This document shows positions 42,330 through 50,711 of a stretch of 64,000 nt of DNA, piece by piece. Origin of the DNA: an uncultured Porphyromonadaceae bacterium. Its GTDB lineage: Bacteria; Bacteroidota; Bacteroidia; Bacteroidales; Muribaculaceae. The DNA lies in the NCBI GenBank assembly GCA_900540625.1, contig UQGP01000002.1, positions 62,001 through 126,000 of the forward strand. Reading direction: 5' to 3'. The notes under the pieces were generated by a model. That model was not told the DNA's origin, did no database searches, and saw only the letters and a list, made by a program, of their open reading frames with translations. The translations under genes were made by a program, and so were the position numbers. Numbering within the stretch: the stretch's first letter is position 1; each line of letters opens with the position of its first letter.

Positions 42330-45164
42330 TCACTCCTTACAATCTTCCGTTGTCTTGATGGGAGATGTCACTTCGTCAACGAGGTACGCTATGGACTTGT
42401 AAGGCACTCCGCTATTGGAGGTCAGACCTATTTCGCATGTGCGCGAATTGGAGTAACCCTCAGACACATGTGCCGACTCGATTTGCGGACGTAGTTTGCG
42501 CAGCGCCCAAGTATTAAGTTCGGGCAGCATAAAGCCCTTATCGCCTGCAAAACCGCAACATCCGACTTCGGTAGGCACCAGTACGTCCGTGGAGCAACGC
42601 CGAGCCAAAGCAATGATGGTTTCACCCAAGCCCATGTGCCGTGACGAGCAGGTGACATGCACCGCCACCGTACGATCGATAGGATGGAATTCGAGGTACG
42701 GAGCCAAGAATGTGGCGATGAATTCGGCGGGCTCGTAAAGGTGCATACTCTTGATGTGATTGCGCATACGGTGCAGACATGGGCTCTGATCGCACAACAC
42801 CGGGTAGCGGCCGTTGTCGCTGGCCTCGAGCAATGCCTTTTCCAACTCGGCGGTCTTACGGTCGGCTATATCGGGCATACCCTTGCTTTCCCAGATCATG
42901 CCGCAGCACAGGCGTTTCATGTCCTTTGGGTATATAACTTCGTATCCGGCCTTATTGCACAGGCGCGTCATCACCGCCACTAAAGGCTCTATTTTGACGC
43001 CTTTTTCCGGAGTGCCGCCCATAGTTTGATTGATGCACGAGGGGAAGTAGACCACTTTGCGCGGCAACTCGGCGGGTTGGGTCGCGTCTTTGGGCAGACG
43101 GCAAGCCGTGGGCAGAGCAGCCGTCCACAGGGGAACTCCGATATGATGCAAGGTGCGGCCTATGGTGTTGACGGCATTGTCGCCCAGGATACGACGCACA
43201 CCCGAAGCCGTGGACAGCACCGGGCGAAGTGTTGCCTCGATGCCGGACAAGTGGTTGGCCGCCCAGTTACCGGTCTTATAACCTAATGATGTGGGCGGTA
43301 GGTTGTGCTGACGTATATGGTGTATCATTTCGCCGGTATTGATGTGCATGGGGCATGACACCGAGCATAGTCCGTCGCCGGCGCAGGAGGCATCACCGAG
43401 TTTTGCAAACTGGTGACGCAGGGTCTTGAGAAGTACGGGATTTTCGCCGGTACGTTCCAATCGCGAAATTTCGCGCTGAACGACTACACGTTGGCGTGCC
43501 GAGAGACTAAATCCGCATGAAACGCAATTGACCTCGCAGAAGCCGCATTCGATGCAGCGGTCGACCTCCGGGTCGGTCAACGGCAGCGATTTCAAGGCTT
43601 TGATGTAACACTCGGGATCGTCATTGAAGACAACTCCGGGATTGAGTATGCCCTGAGGGTCAAGGGCATGTTTGAGGCGGCGCATAAAGTTGTAGGCCTT
43701 GGGACCCCATTCTTTGCGCACGAAGGGTGCCATATTGCGTCCAGTGCCGTGCTCGGCCTTGAGCGAGCCGCCGTATTCGTCTACCACCAAGTGTTCTATA
43801 GCTTGCATCAGACCTTTATAGCGGTCTATTTCGGCTTGTGTGTCAAAGCTTTGTGCTATCACGAAGTGGTAGTTACCTTCGAGAGCGTGTCCATAGATGC
43901 ACGCGTCATCATACCCGGCATCAATGAGCAACTGTTGCAATTTGACCGATGCTTCGGGCAGGTCGTCGATATGGAAGGCGATGTCTTCTATCAAGGCGGT
44001 AGTCCCTAAGGGGCGAGTGCCGCCTACAGCCGGGAATACTCCGCTGCGCATTCCCCACCACTTGCCGTATTCGGCCGGGTCGGTGGTGAAGTGCGGCTCG
44101 ACGTACATCTTGAAAGGACGCAGAGTCTCCATAATGGCCGAAATATTGGCTTGGAGGGTGGCTTCGTCATCGGCCTTGGTCTCCAGCAATAGTGCTGTCA
44201 GACCCTCGCCGGTGGTATCGTGCACCGAAGCCAATGACTTTTTGTCCAAAAGCTCGCATGAATATACCGGGGCTTGCTTGCGCAATGCCACAACGGCGTG
44301 GCAAGCCTCGGCCAAGTCGTCAAAATAGAGCATTGCACTGGCGCCGAGGCTGTAGAGATGCGAGGTGGCTACGGTGGCGCTGTACATAAAGCCCAACGTT
44401 CCTTCGCTGCCTACCATACAGTGAGCAATGATTTCGTAGGGGTCATCGTATTCGACAAAGGGTCGAATGTTGAGACCGGTGACATTCTTGATGCTGTATT
44501 TGCGCTTTATCTGAGCCACCAATTCGGCATCAGAGCGTATCTCGTCGCGAATGTCGCATATTTCACGCAAAATCTCGGGATGAACTTCCGCAAAGTTGCG
44601 GCGCGAATCCTCATCGGCGGTGTCAAGCATCGTTCCATCGGCCAGTATAATGCCCATAGACTTCAGTATATGGTCGCTGTTAGCGTGCGTACCGCAGTTC
44701 ATACCCGAAGCATTGTTAATGATGATGCCGCCGACCATAGCCGATTTTTTTGATGCCGGGTCGGGAGCGAACATACGTCCGTAAGGTGCAAGCAATTCGT
44801 TGACACGCTGTCCTATTATACCGGGCTGCAAGGTGATGGTAGAGGCATTGTCCGAAATCTCGTAGCCTTCCCAATTCTTGCCGGCGACTATGAGTATCGA
44901 GTCGCTGATGGCCTGGCCGGAAAGGCTGGTGCCGGCGGCACGGAACGTCACCGGCAAGTTGTAGTCACCGGCCATACGAAGGATTATTGAAACTTCTTCG
45001 CGGTTTTTGGCTCGTACAACAACCTGCGGTACCAGATGGTAAAATCCGGCATCGGTTCCCCATGCAAGGCGGCGCAATTCGTCGGTGTAAACGCGGTCGG
45101 CGTCTATGGTCTTTTTTAACTCTCGTATGAACGCCTTCATAGCGTCCTGCTTACGGTCAGGCAT
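42330..45164 (-). CDS. FAD / 4Fe-4S / CCG D-lactate dehydrogenase (glycolate-oxidase type)
   Basis: 944 residues with a three-part architecture. Residues about 40-270 form an FAD-binding PCMH domain (FRAAGTSLSGQAI, KKSAMVGGIIINNASGMNCG) and the FAD-oxidase C-terminal domain runs to about 535 (KAEHGTGRNMAPFV). Two 4Fe-4S motifs follow: CIECGFCEVNC and CAGDGLCSVSCP. The end holds two cysteine-rich CCG repeats (RLCCGMIWES, VGCCGFAGDKG). This layout matches quinone-linked D-lactate dehydrogenases of the Shewanella Dld-II type, and also 2-hydroxyglutarate or glycolate oxidases. Adjacency to murTKQ (63 bp) points to D-lactate. A G10 run lies 66 bp upstream. Confidence 0.85.
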   Translation of the reverse strand: MPDRKQDAMKAFIRELKKTIDADRVYTDELRRLAWGTDAGFYHLVPQVVVRAKNREEVSIILRMAGDYNLPVTFRAAGTSLSGQAISDSILIVAGKNWEGYEISDNASTITLQPGIIGQRVNELLAPYGRMFAPDPASKKSAMVGGIIINNASGMNCGTHANSDHILKSMGIILADGTMLDTADEDSRRNFAEVHPEILREICDIRDEIRSDAELVAQIKRKYSIKNVTGLNIRPFVEYDDPYEIIAHCMVGSEGTLGFMYSATVATSHLYSLGASAMLYFDDLAEACHAVVALRKQAPVYSCELLDKKSLASVHDTTGEGLTALLLETKADDEATLQANISAIMETLRPFKMYVEPHFTTDPAEYGKWWGMRSGVFPAVGGTRPLGTTALIEDIAFHIDDLPEASVKLQQLLIDAGYDDACIYGHALEGNYHFVIAQSFDTQAEIDRYKGLMQAIEHLVVDEYGGSLKAEHGTGRNMAPFVRKEWGPKAYNFMRRLKHALDPQGILNPGVVFNDDPECYIKALKSLPLTDPEVDRCIECGFCEVNCVSCGFSLSARQRVVVQREISRLERTGENPVLLKTLRHQFAKLGDASCAGDGLCSVSCPMHINTGEMIHHIRQHNLPPTSLGYKTGNWAANHLSGIEATLRPVLSTASGVRRILGDNAVNTIGRTLHHIGVPLWTAALPTACRLPKDATQPAELPRKVVYFPSCINQTMGGTPEKGVKIEPLVAVMTRLCNKAGYEVIYPKDMKRLCCGMIWESKGMPDIADRKTAELEKALLEASDNGRYPVLCDQSPCLHRMRNHIKSMHLYEPAEFIATFLAPYLEFHPIDRTVAVHVTCSSRHMGLGETIIALARRCSTDVLVPTEVGCCGFAGDKGFMLPELNTWALRKLRPQIESAHVSEGYSNSRTCEIGLTSNSGVPYKSIAYLVDEVTSPIKTTEDCKE

Positions 45165-45213
45165 CTGGTTTGACGGTCTTGATAGTACTTGTGTAGCGGT
45201 TGGCTTTAGTGAT

Positions 45214-45318
45214 CGGGATTTAGGAATACGGGGGGGGGGATTGGCGACTATATCGCATTGGCGGATATATCGATGTCGCTTCGTCCCTTTATTCCCATAA
45301 TTCCTATTTTCCCATCAC
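45214..45318. repeat. intergenic element: G10 run flanked by inverted copies of a TTCCCATAA-like 9-mer
   Basis: Right side (45292-45318) reads TTCCCATAA, TTCCTATTT, TCCCATCAC: three degenerate 9-bp units. The left side (about 45214-45229) is GGGATTTAGGAATACG, resembling the reverse complement of the right side (GGGAAAATAGGAATTATGGG). A run of ten G's (45230-45239) follows the left part. The element fills the gap between namZ and the D-lactate dehydrogenase gene. Function unknown. Confidence 0.5.
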
Positions 45319-45326
45319 TTGCGTTA

Positions 45327-46565
45327 TTATTTATATAGATAGTACGGAGCTGAGGCCTCCTTGAAAGCGGCAGCATCCTTGTTCCAGTAGTCGATGATAT
45401 CGGCAACCTTGTGACGGCGGCTGAAGCGACGACGTATTTCCTTGCTACCGGAAACCTTGTCGAACATATTGAAGCGTCCGGGGTCGGCATTTCCCTCCTT
45501 GAAAGTGGCCTTGTCGGGATTCATATCCGCCATTTCCTGCATTACGTAGAATTGTATCAGCGACAACGGGGCAGCCTCGGCATCGGTGATATACACTTCA
45601 ACACCTTGGATGTTCTCTCCCTTATAAGCGCTATAGAAGGGCTTGATATGTATGGGACGGAACATTACGCCGGGCAATGCGAGCCCATTGAGTCGACGAG
45701 CCAATTCCTCGGCGTTGGTCCAAGGTGCACAGAACAACTTGAAGGGCATAGTGTAACCCACGCCGATATTGACGTATCCTAACTCGCCGAGAATACCGCT
45801 GACAGGATAAAGCACTGCGGCCTCGGGGTTGGGAATATGCGGCGAAGGCAGTACCCACGGCATTCCGGTCTGTGCAAAGGTCATATTGCGGTGCCAGCCG
45901 TCCATAGGCACGACAGTGAGTTTGACTTTCTTATCGCCTATCATACCCTTGTCATTGAGATACATGGCCAATTCGCCGGGAGTGAGACCGTAAAGATACG
46001 GGATAGCGAACTGACTGACAAAGGATATGCACGGGTCTTCTACGAGGTTGCCTTCGACCTTGTTTCCGCCCACGGGATTGGGGCGGTCAAGAACCATGAA
46101 TTCCTTGTCGAATTCGGCGCAGGCTTCCATAGCCAGGCCCATAGTGGATATGAAGGTGTACGAACGGCATCCTATATCCTGAATGTCGTATACAAGGACG
46201 TCCACATCCTTGAGCATCTCTGCGGTGGGTTTGCGATTTTTACCGTAAATGGAGTATACGGTAACGCCGGTGGCGGGGTCGGTCATATTGTCCACGTGAT
46301 CGCCGGCGTGTACATCGCCGCGGACACCATGTTCGGGAGCATAAAGTCCCACGAGTGTGACGCCGGGGGCTTCGTGCAGAATATCGATGGTGCTGCGCAG
46401 ATTATTGTCCACGCCTGTGGGATTGGTGATTAGGCCTACACGTTTGCCCTTGAGGCCTTCGAAACCGCGATCTCGCAATACTTCGATGCCGGGCTTGACG
46501 TGCGCCGTAGCCCCCAAAGCCAGAGCTGCTCCCAGGGCGGCTGCTATCAGTCGTTTGATTGCCAT
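45327..46565 (-). CDS. namZ: exo-beta-N-acetylmuramidase NamZ (DUF1343, GH171)
   Basis: 412 residues with a signal peptide (about 1-21). The DUF1343 core is clear: GLKGKRVGLITNPTGVD (about 38-54), VGLYAPEHGVRGD (about 78-90), YDIQDIGCRSYTFISTMG and LDRPNPVGG. NamZ enzymes release single MurNAc residues from the non-reducing ends of peptidoglycan chains. With murT, murK and murQ nearby this would feed MurNAc uptake. The C-terminal domain runs to EASAPYYLYK. It follows the AmpG-like gene by 62 bp. Confidence 0.9.
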   Translation of the reverse strand: MAIKRLIAAALGAALALGATAHVKPGIEVLRDRGFEGLKGKRVGLITNPTGVDNNLRSTIDILHEAPGVTLVGLYAPEHGVRGDVHAGDHVDNMTDPATGVTVYSIYGKNRKPTAEMLKDVDVLVYDIQDIGCRSYTFISTMGLAMEACAEFDKEFMVLDRPNPVGGNKVEGNLVEDPCISFVSQFAIPYLYGLTPGELAMYLNDKGMIGDKKVKLTVVPMDGWHRNMTFAQTGMPWVLPSPHIPNPEAAVLYPVSGILGELGYVNIGVGYTMPFKLFCAPWTNAEELARRLNGLALPGVMFRPIHIKPFYSAYKGENIQGVEVYITDAEAAPLSLIQFYVMQEMADMNPDKATFKEGNADPGRFNMFDKVSGSKEIRRRFSRRHKVADIIDYWNKDAAAFKEASAPYYLYK

Positions 46566-46627
46566 ATCAAGTATTTAGATATTATCTATGTAATGTTATC
46601 TTTTTTAGTTGCCTCTTCGGCATCTCA

Positions 46628-48007
46628 TCATTTTTCTTCGGCTTCAACTTTCTTGGCGCCGTAAGCGGGGTCAATGTGACGACGTACCAGGAAGGTCACA
46701 GCCCATGTTGCGAGGTTGCAACCAAGAACCCAGAAGAAGAAGTTGCTGTACGAGTTGCCCAGCAGGACTTCCTTGATCCATCCGGCTGCCATACCGGGAA
46801 GCATCATACCCAAAGCCATAAAGGCTGTGCAAATGGCGTAATGGGATGTCTTGTAGGGGCCGTCTGCGAAGTACATCATGAACAGCATGAAAGCCGTGAA
46901 ACCAAAGCCGTAGGCAAATTGTTCGAGGACGAGGCAAGTCCATACGGTTATTTGGCCGGAAAGAGTACTGTAGTCAGGCTGCACATTGGACAGTATAATG
47001 TAAGCCACGCAGTTGAGCGATGTAGCCAAGGCCATGGGCCATATCCATTTGCGCAGACCGCCGCGCGATGCGCAGATACCGCCGATAATACCACCGATGG
47101 TGAGGCCGATGATGGCGAGTGTGCCATAGGACAGACCCACCTGTTCGGCTGTCATACCAAGACCGCCGGCATCACGGCTGGCCAACAGGAACGGCTGGCA
47201 CAATTTGACTACCTGAGCTTCGGGAAGACGATAGAGGAGCATGAAAAGCATAGCCAGTATCACGTGCTTTTTCTGGAAGAAGGTTACGAAAGATCCGCCA
47301 AATTCACGCATGATGGCTCCGGCAGTTTTCTTTTGTACATTTGAACCTACGGCACGGTCTGTCTTGGGATAAGGCAGAATGAAAGCATGATATAGGAACA
47401 CGATGGCAAAGAATACAGAGCATCCGGCAACGGTCCATTTCCATGCAGCGGCTTTATCTCCATCCAAAGCCACTGTAAGCGCACCGGCAATCATCACCAG
47501 ACCGCCTTGTCCGAAGACATTGGCACAACGGTAGAAAGTTGAGCGAATACCGACAAACAAAGACTGCTGGTTGGTGTCCAAGGCTATCATATAGAAGCCG
47601 TCGGAGGCGATATCATGTGTAGCCGAGCAGAAAGCGGTAAAGACGTAGAAGAACAAGCAAATGGTGAACTCGTTGATGTTAAGTCCGGCCTTGATTTGCT
47701 CTCCCGTAGGCTGTGGCAGTGTGAAAGCTATACCGGCAAGACCTATGGCCACGCACAATTGCATGGTTACTGTCCACCAGCGTTTTGTCTTCATGATGTC
47801 CACCAACGGACCCCAGAAGGGCTTGATGACCCACGGTAGGTACAGCCAGCCGGTGTAAAGGGCGGCATCGGTTTCGCTCATGCCCAATTGGGTGAAAAGT
47901 ACCATCGTCACCATATTGATGAAGATGAAGGGGATGCCTTGGGCAAAATACAGCGTCGGTATCCATGCCCACGGGTTGCGCTTAGTCGCTTTTTTGGTTT
48001 CTGACAT
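46628..48007 (-). CDS. ampG: AmpG-like MFS permease (muropeptide/sugar importer)
   Basis: 459 residues, about twelve helices. The opening WAWIPTLYFAQGIPFIFINMV and GWLYLPWVIKPFWGPLVD are the AmpG-branch hallmarks. The family imports anhydro-muropeptides (GlcNAc-anhMurNAc-peptides) in proteobacteria, and copies in Bacteroidetes sit in peptidoglycan-salvage loci like this one. A cytoplasmic loop near residue 225 is rich in Lys (DRAVGSNVQKKTAG). The window therefore has two candidate inner-membrane importers for muropeptide sugars, this and MurT. Confidence 0.88.
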   Translation of the reverse strand: MSETKKATKRNPWAWIPTLYFAQGIPFIFINMVTMVLFTQLGMSETDAALYTGWLYLPWVIKPFWGPLVDIMKTKRWWTVTMQLCVAIGLAGIAFTLPQPTGEQIKAGLNINEFTICLFFYVFTAFCSATHDIASDGFYMIALDTNQQSLFVGIRSTFYRCANVFGQGGLVMIAGALTVALDGDKAAAWKWTVAGCSVFFAIVFLYHAFILPYPKTDRAVGSNVQKKTAGAIMREFGGSFVTFFQKKHVILAMLFMLLYRLPEAQVVKLCQPFLLASRDAGGLGMTAEQVGLSYGTLAIIGLTIGGIIGGICASRGGLRKWIWPMALATSLNCVAYIILSNVQPDYSTLSGQITVWTCLVLEQFAYGFGFTAFMLFMMYFADGPYKTSHYAICTAFMALGMMLPGMAAGWIKEVLLGNSYSNFFFWVLGCNLATWAVTFLVRRHIDPAYGAKKVEAEEK

Positions 48008-48227
48008 ATTGTTTTCGATGTTTCCCGAACTTCGCGTCCGGACCGTCGCCTGCGGCGTCGGTTATGGGTTAGTTTATTGGTGTTGGGTTGTCTCGGTTAT
48101 CGTTCCGCCCGTTCGGGCGTTATGTGCAGTTAGTGTTTGGCTGTACGAACGGCGATTGTATTGTTGCCGTCCCTTAGCCGATTATTTCATTGTCTGTGTC
48201 GTACTATCTTTTGCCGCATTCGACTCA
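48008..48227. other. 220-bp gap with two GC hairpins
   Basis: Contains CGCCCG-TT-CGGGCG (48106-48119) and a second GC stem near 48044-48060 (CCGTCGCC/GGCGTCGG type). Neither is followed by a U-run on the minus strand. They may slow transcription between the SpoIID and ampG genes. No gene seen. Confidence 0.4.
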
Positions 48228-49553
48228 TTATTTATATAATGTCTCGATGGAGGCGTCGATGAAGTAGTGACGCAGTATTTGGTCGTATTTGTAGCCTCGG
48301 GCGCCCATAACTGCGGCACCTATCTGGCACAAACCTACGCCGTGTCCCCACCCTGCTCCGTGCAGCACAAAGGCTTCGGGAAGTCCGGTGGCATCATCTA
48401 CATTCACGCGTTCGACTACAAAGGCCGAAGAGTATAGATGGCTTGACGATAAGGTCTTGCGTATCTCCAATTCCTTGCCTATAATCATCGTACGCTTGGT
48501 GCCTACAATCTTGAGACGCACGATGCGTCCCGAAGTACCGCGCTCCAAAGGTATCATATCTACGATGTCGCCAAAGTCTATACCACTGCGTCGTGCGGCC
48601 AATTCGCTGATCTCTTGGCGTGTGTAGCGCACTTCCCAGCGGTAGAAGTCCTTGGTTTCTTGATCGTAGTTGTTGAGTACCTGCGAAAGGATTGCCGCAT
48701 CTGAAGTATTGCAGAAAGCCTCGGGCCGTGTTTGTATCCATTGCGAGGCTGCACTCTCATCACGTAAGTCGGGGTAATCGCCTTCGGCTACACCGTCTCG
48801 ACGAGCGCCCAGGTAATGGAAGTGCTTGGGCTCCCAGCAGTATTCAAATTGCTCGAACACACCGCCGCAACATTTGCTGAAACGCGCATCGCAAAGTTCG
48901 CCGTCATATACCAATACCTGTCCGCGTGTGGCGGCTATGGCTTCGGCAACCTTGGGTGTAGACTGACGCGTAACACCCTGATAGCGTTGGCAGTGGTCAT
49001 CCGCGCAGACATCAAAGTTGACATGGTCTTCGCGATCGTACCACTTGACGCGTTCGCTTTCCGTCTCGGTACATGCATTGTATTTGGAACCACTTTCGGC
49101 TATGGCCTTATTCTTCTGAATTTGAGCCAACAACCACGAACGCGAAATCACTGCGTGAGCCTTGAGCAGTTCCAGCGATGCATTAGCACTCATCTCAGAG
49201 GATATGACACTGAGCAAGTAGTCTTCAACGGGCAATACGTTGATTATGGTCAATTTGTCGCCTTCGACAATAAAAGATGCACTGCCACTGAAACGCTGAT
49301 TTTCTTTGCGTTCCCAGTGAAAGTTGACACCGATGACAACATCCTTGATTTCAAAGATGTCTTGGCGTGTTTTGGGATGAAAGGCGATAGTGTCGTACTC
49401 ACGATTTTGCCAGACAATGCGTCCGCCTTCTGTTATGGCAAGGCTTTGCGCCCCGGTAACAGTATTACCATCTGCAGTGGTGAAGTCGCCAAGAAAGTCT
49501 ACATCTATGCGCGGCGCGCTTAGGATACCAACTTTGATATGCGGTTCGTTCAT
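48228..49553 (-). CDS. SpoIID/LytB-domain protein
   Basis: 441 residues. The SpoIID core is present: INVLPVEDYLLSVISSEMSANASLELLKAHAVISRSWLL (about 108-147), with the conserved glutamate of SSEM. In SpoIID itself this glutamate is catalytic for lytic transglycosylase cutting of denuded glycan strands. KCCGGVFE (about 227-234) and the C-terminal HGAGWGHGVGLCQIGA (about 398-413) are also family features. There is no obvious signal peptide, which is notable for a wall enzyme; the start (MNEPHIKVGILSAPRID) is the first ATG of the frame. Bacteroidales copies regularly sit in this gene order. Confidence 0.85.
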   Translation of the reverse strand: MNEPHIKVGILSAPRIDVDFLGDFTTADGNTVTGAQSLAITEGGRIVWQNREYDTIAFHPKTRQDIFEIKDVVIGVNFHWERKENQRFSGSASFIVEGDKLTIINVLPVEDYLLSVISSEMSANASLELLKAHAVISRSWLLAQIQKNKAIAESGSKYNACTETESERVKWYDREDHVNFDVCADDHCQRYQGVTRQSTPKVAEAIAATRGQVLVYDGELCDARFSKCCGGVFEQFEYCWEPKHFHYLGARRDGVAEGDYPDLRDESAASQWIQTRPEAFCNTSDAAILSQVLNNYDQETKDFYRWEVRYTRQEISELAARRSGIDFGDIVDMIPLERGTSGRIVRLKIVGTKRTMIIGKELEIRKTLSSSHLYSSAFVVERVNVDDATGLPEAFVLHGAGWGHGVGLCQIGAAVMGARGYKYDQILRHYFIDASIETLYK

Positions 49554-49565
49554 GATACGCAGTGT

Positions 49566-50507
49566 TTATTTAACATTTGATGCTATTGCCGTGATTTCGT
49601 CGAGGTTGAGACACAGCTCGTTATAGATGCGACGTATAATGTCGGCGTCCATGCGTTCGAAGTCTTCGGGACGGGGCGTGATGAATACGCCGCCCATGTC
49701 CACGGATGCCGGCGACAGCAGCATACAATCCTTGCCTTCTGTACCATAGAAGGAGGGGCGATGACGTTTACGCGGAATTACAACCATACGTATACCGGCC
49801 GGTGTGGCATAGCACAAAATGTTCATCATTGGCTCGCGCTCGCCTTCGGGCACGGGGATGGCGCTGTACAGGCGTCCGAACAAGCGTGCTCCGGCTTCGG
49901 AATCTTCTGCATCAATCACAAAAATCTTCAGCGGCAATGTATCCACCAAAGCCAAAGTAGCGCCTTCGTCCTCAATTATGGTCTTCAGTTCGGCATCCTC
50001 GAGGTCGTCTCCCAAAGTAAGGAAGTCACTGTTTCCGGCCTGGAAGTGCATATGGTCGGGAGCGGAGGCTCCACACTTGGGCCCGTTATAAAAGACTGTA
50101 TACTCGTCCAGTTGGGCGGCCAAATCCATCATATCCTTAGCGCGATCTGCCACCAACTGGTCGACATGACGATTGTCGGGGATGGTGAGGTGGCGCGGAA
50201 ATATGGGGAAAGGATTGATCAGTACTATGTACTTATCGTTATCGCCCCAGAGCAGTCCGGTCTGTACGGCGGGACGGTTGGCCTCGCACAAAAAACATTT
50301 ACGTTCTTTGAGACTTTTGGCGTCCACCTTAGCGGCAGACGATACGATGCGCGCGGGATTGAATTGAACTTTGATATGCATTCCATCGACATCGAGAGTC
50401 TTGACCTTAACGGTCTTAAGGGCTTCGAAGTTGTTGGCGGCCTGCTCCCATACGGCGCATTGATCCTTAATCAGTTGGTTGGCTTGTTGTGATGTGATTG
50501 TGGACAT
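49566..50507 (-). CDS. DUF4922 HIT/GalT-like nucleotidyltransferase-phosphorylase
   Basis: 313 residues, cytosolic. The motif APDHMHFQAG (about 165-174) contains H-x-H-x-Q, the nucleophilic histidine motif of the GalT and Ap4A-phosphorylase branches of the HIT superfamily. KCFLCEANRP (about 70-79) adds a possible zinc-binding CxxC. The gene is 12 bp downstream of SpoIID in coordinates and 13 bp upstream in transcription, so coupled with it. A role in making or breaking a nucleotide-sugar for MurNAc or GlcNAc is plausible; nothing is known to me experimentally. Confidence 0.75.
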   Translation of the reverse strand: MSTITSQQANQLIKDQCAVWEQAANNFEALKTVKVKTLDVDGMHIKVQFNPARIVSSAAKVDAKSLKERKCFLCEANRPAVQTGLLWGDNDKYIVLINPFPIFPRHLTIPDNRHVDQLVADRAKDMMDLAAQLDEYTVFYNGPKCGASAPDHMHFQAGNSDFLTLGDDLEDAELKTIIEDEGATLALVDTLPLKIFVIDAEDSEAGARLFGRLYSAIPVPEGEREPMMNILCYATPAGIRMVVIPRKRHRPSFYGTEGKDCMLLSPASVDMGGVFITPRPEDFERMDADIIRRIYNELCLNLDEITAIASNVK

Positions 50508-50627
50508 CGCTATGATGTTGTTGCTATTATGGTGGATGGATAATTACATGGCTACGACCCGGCTAATTTATATGGCGCTGAGCCATACAGCCGACTTTGC
50601 TTTACGCCACGAAAAACCGTTGGCACG

Positions 50628-50656
50628 GGGCTGCCCTCTCATGGAGAGGACAGCCC
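50628..50656 (-). terminator. GC-rich hairpin after the GT2 gene
   Basis: GGGCTGCCCTCTC and GAGAGGACAGCCC pair over 12 of 13 positions around an ATG loop, about 55 bp past the GT2 stop. A GTTTTT run comes about 10 bp after the stem on the minus strand, so termination may be partial. Confidence 0.5.
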
Positions 50657-50711
50657 GATACTCAAGCGGGTTTGGAGGTTGTCCCTTTGGGTTGTCTACT
50701 TACAGGACGCC

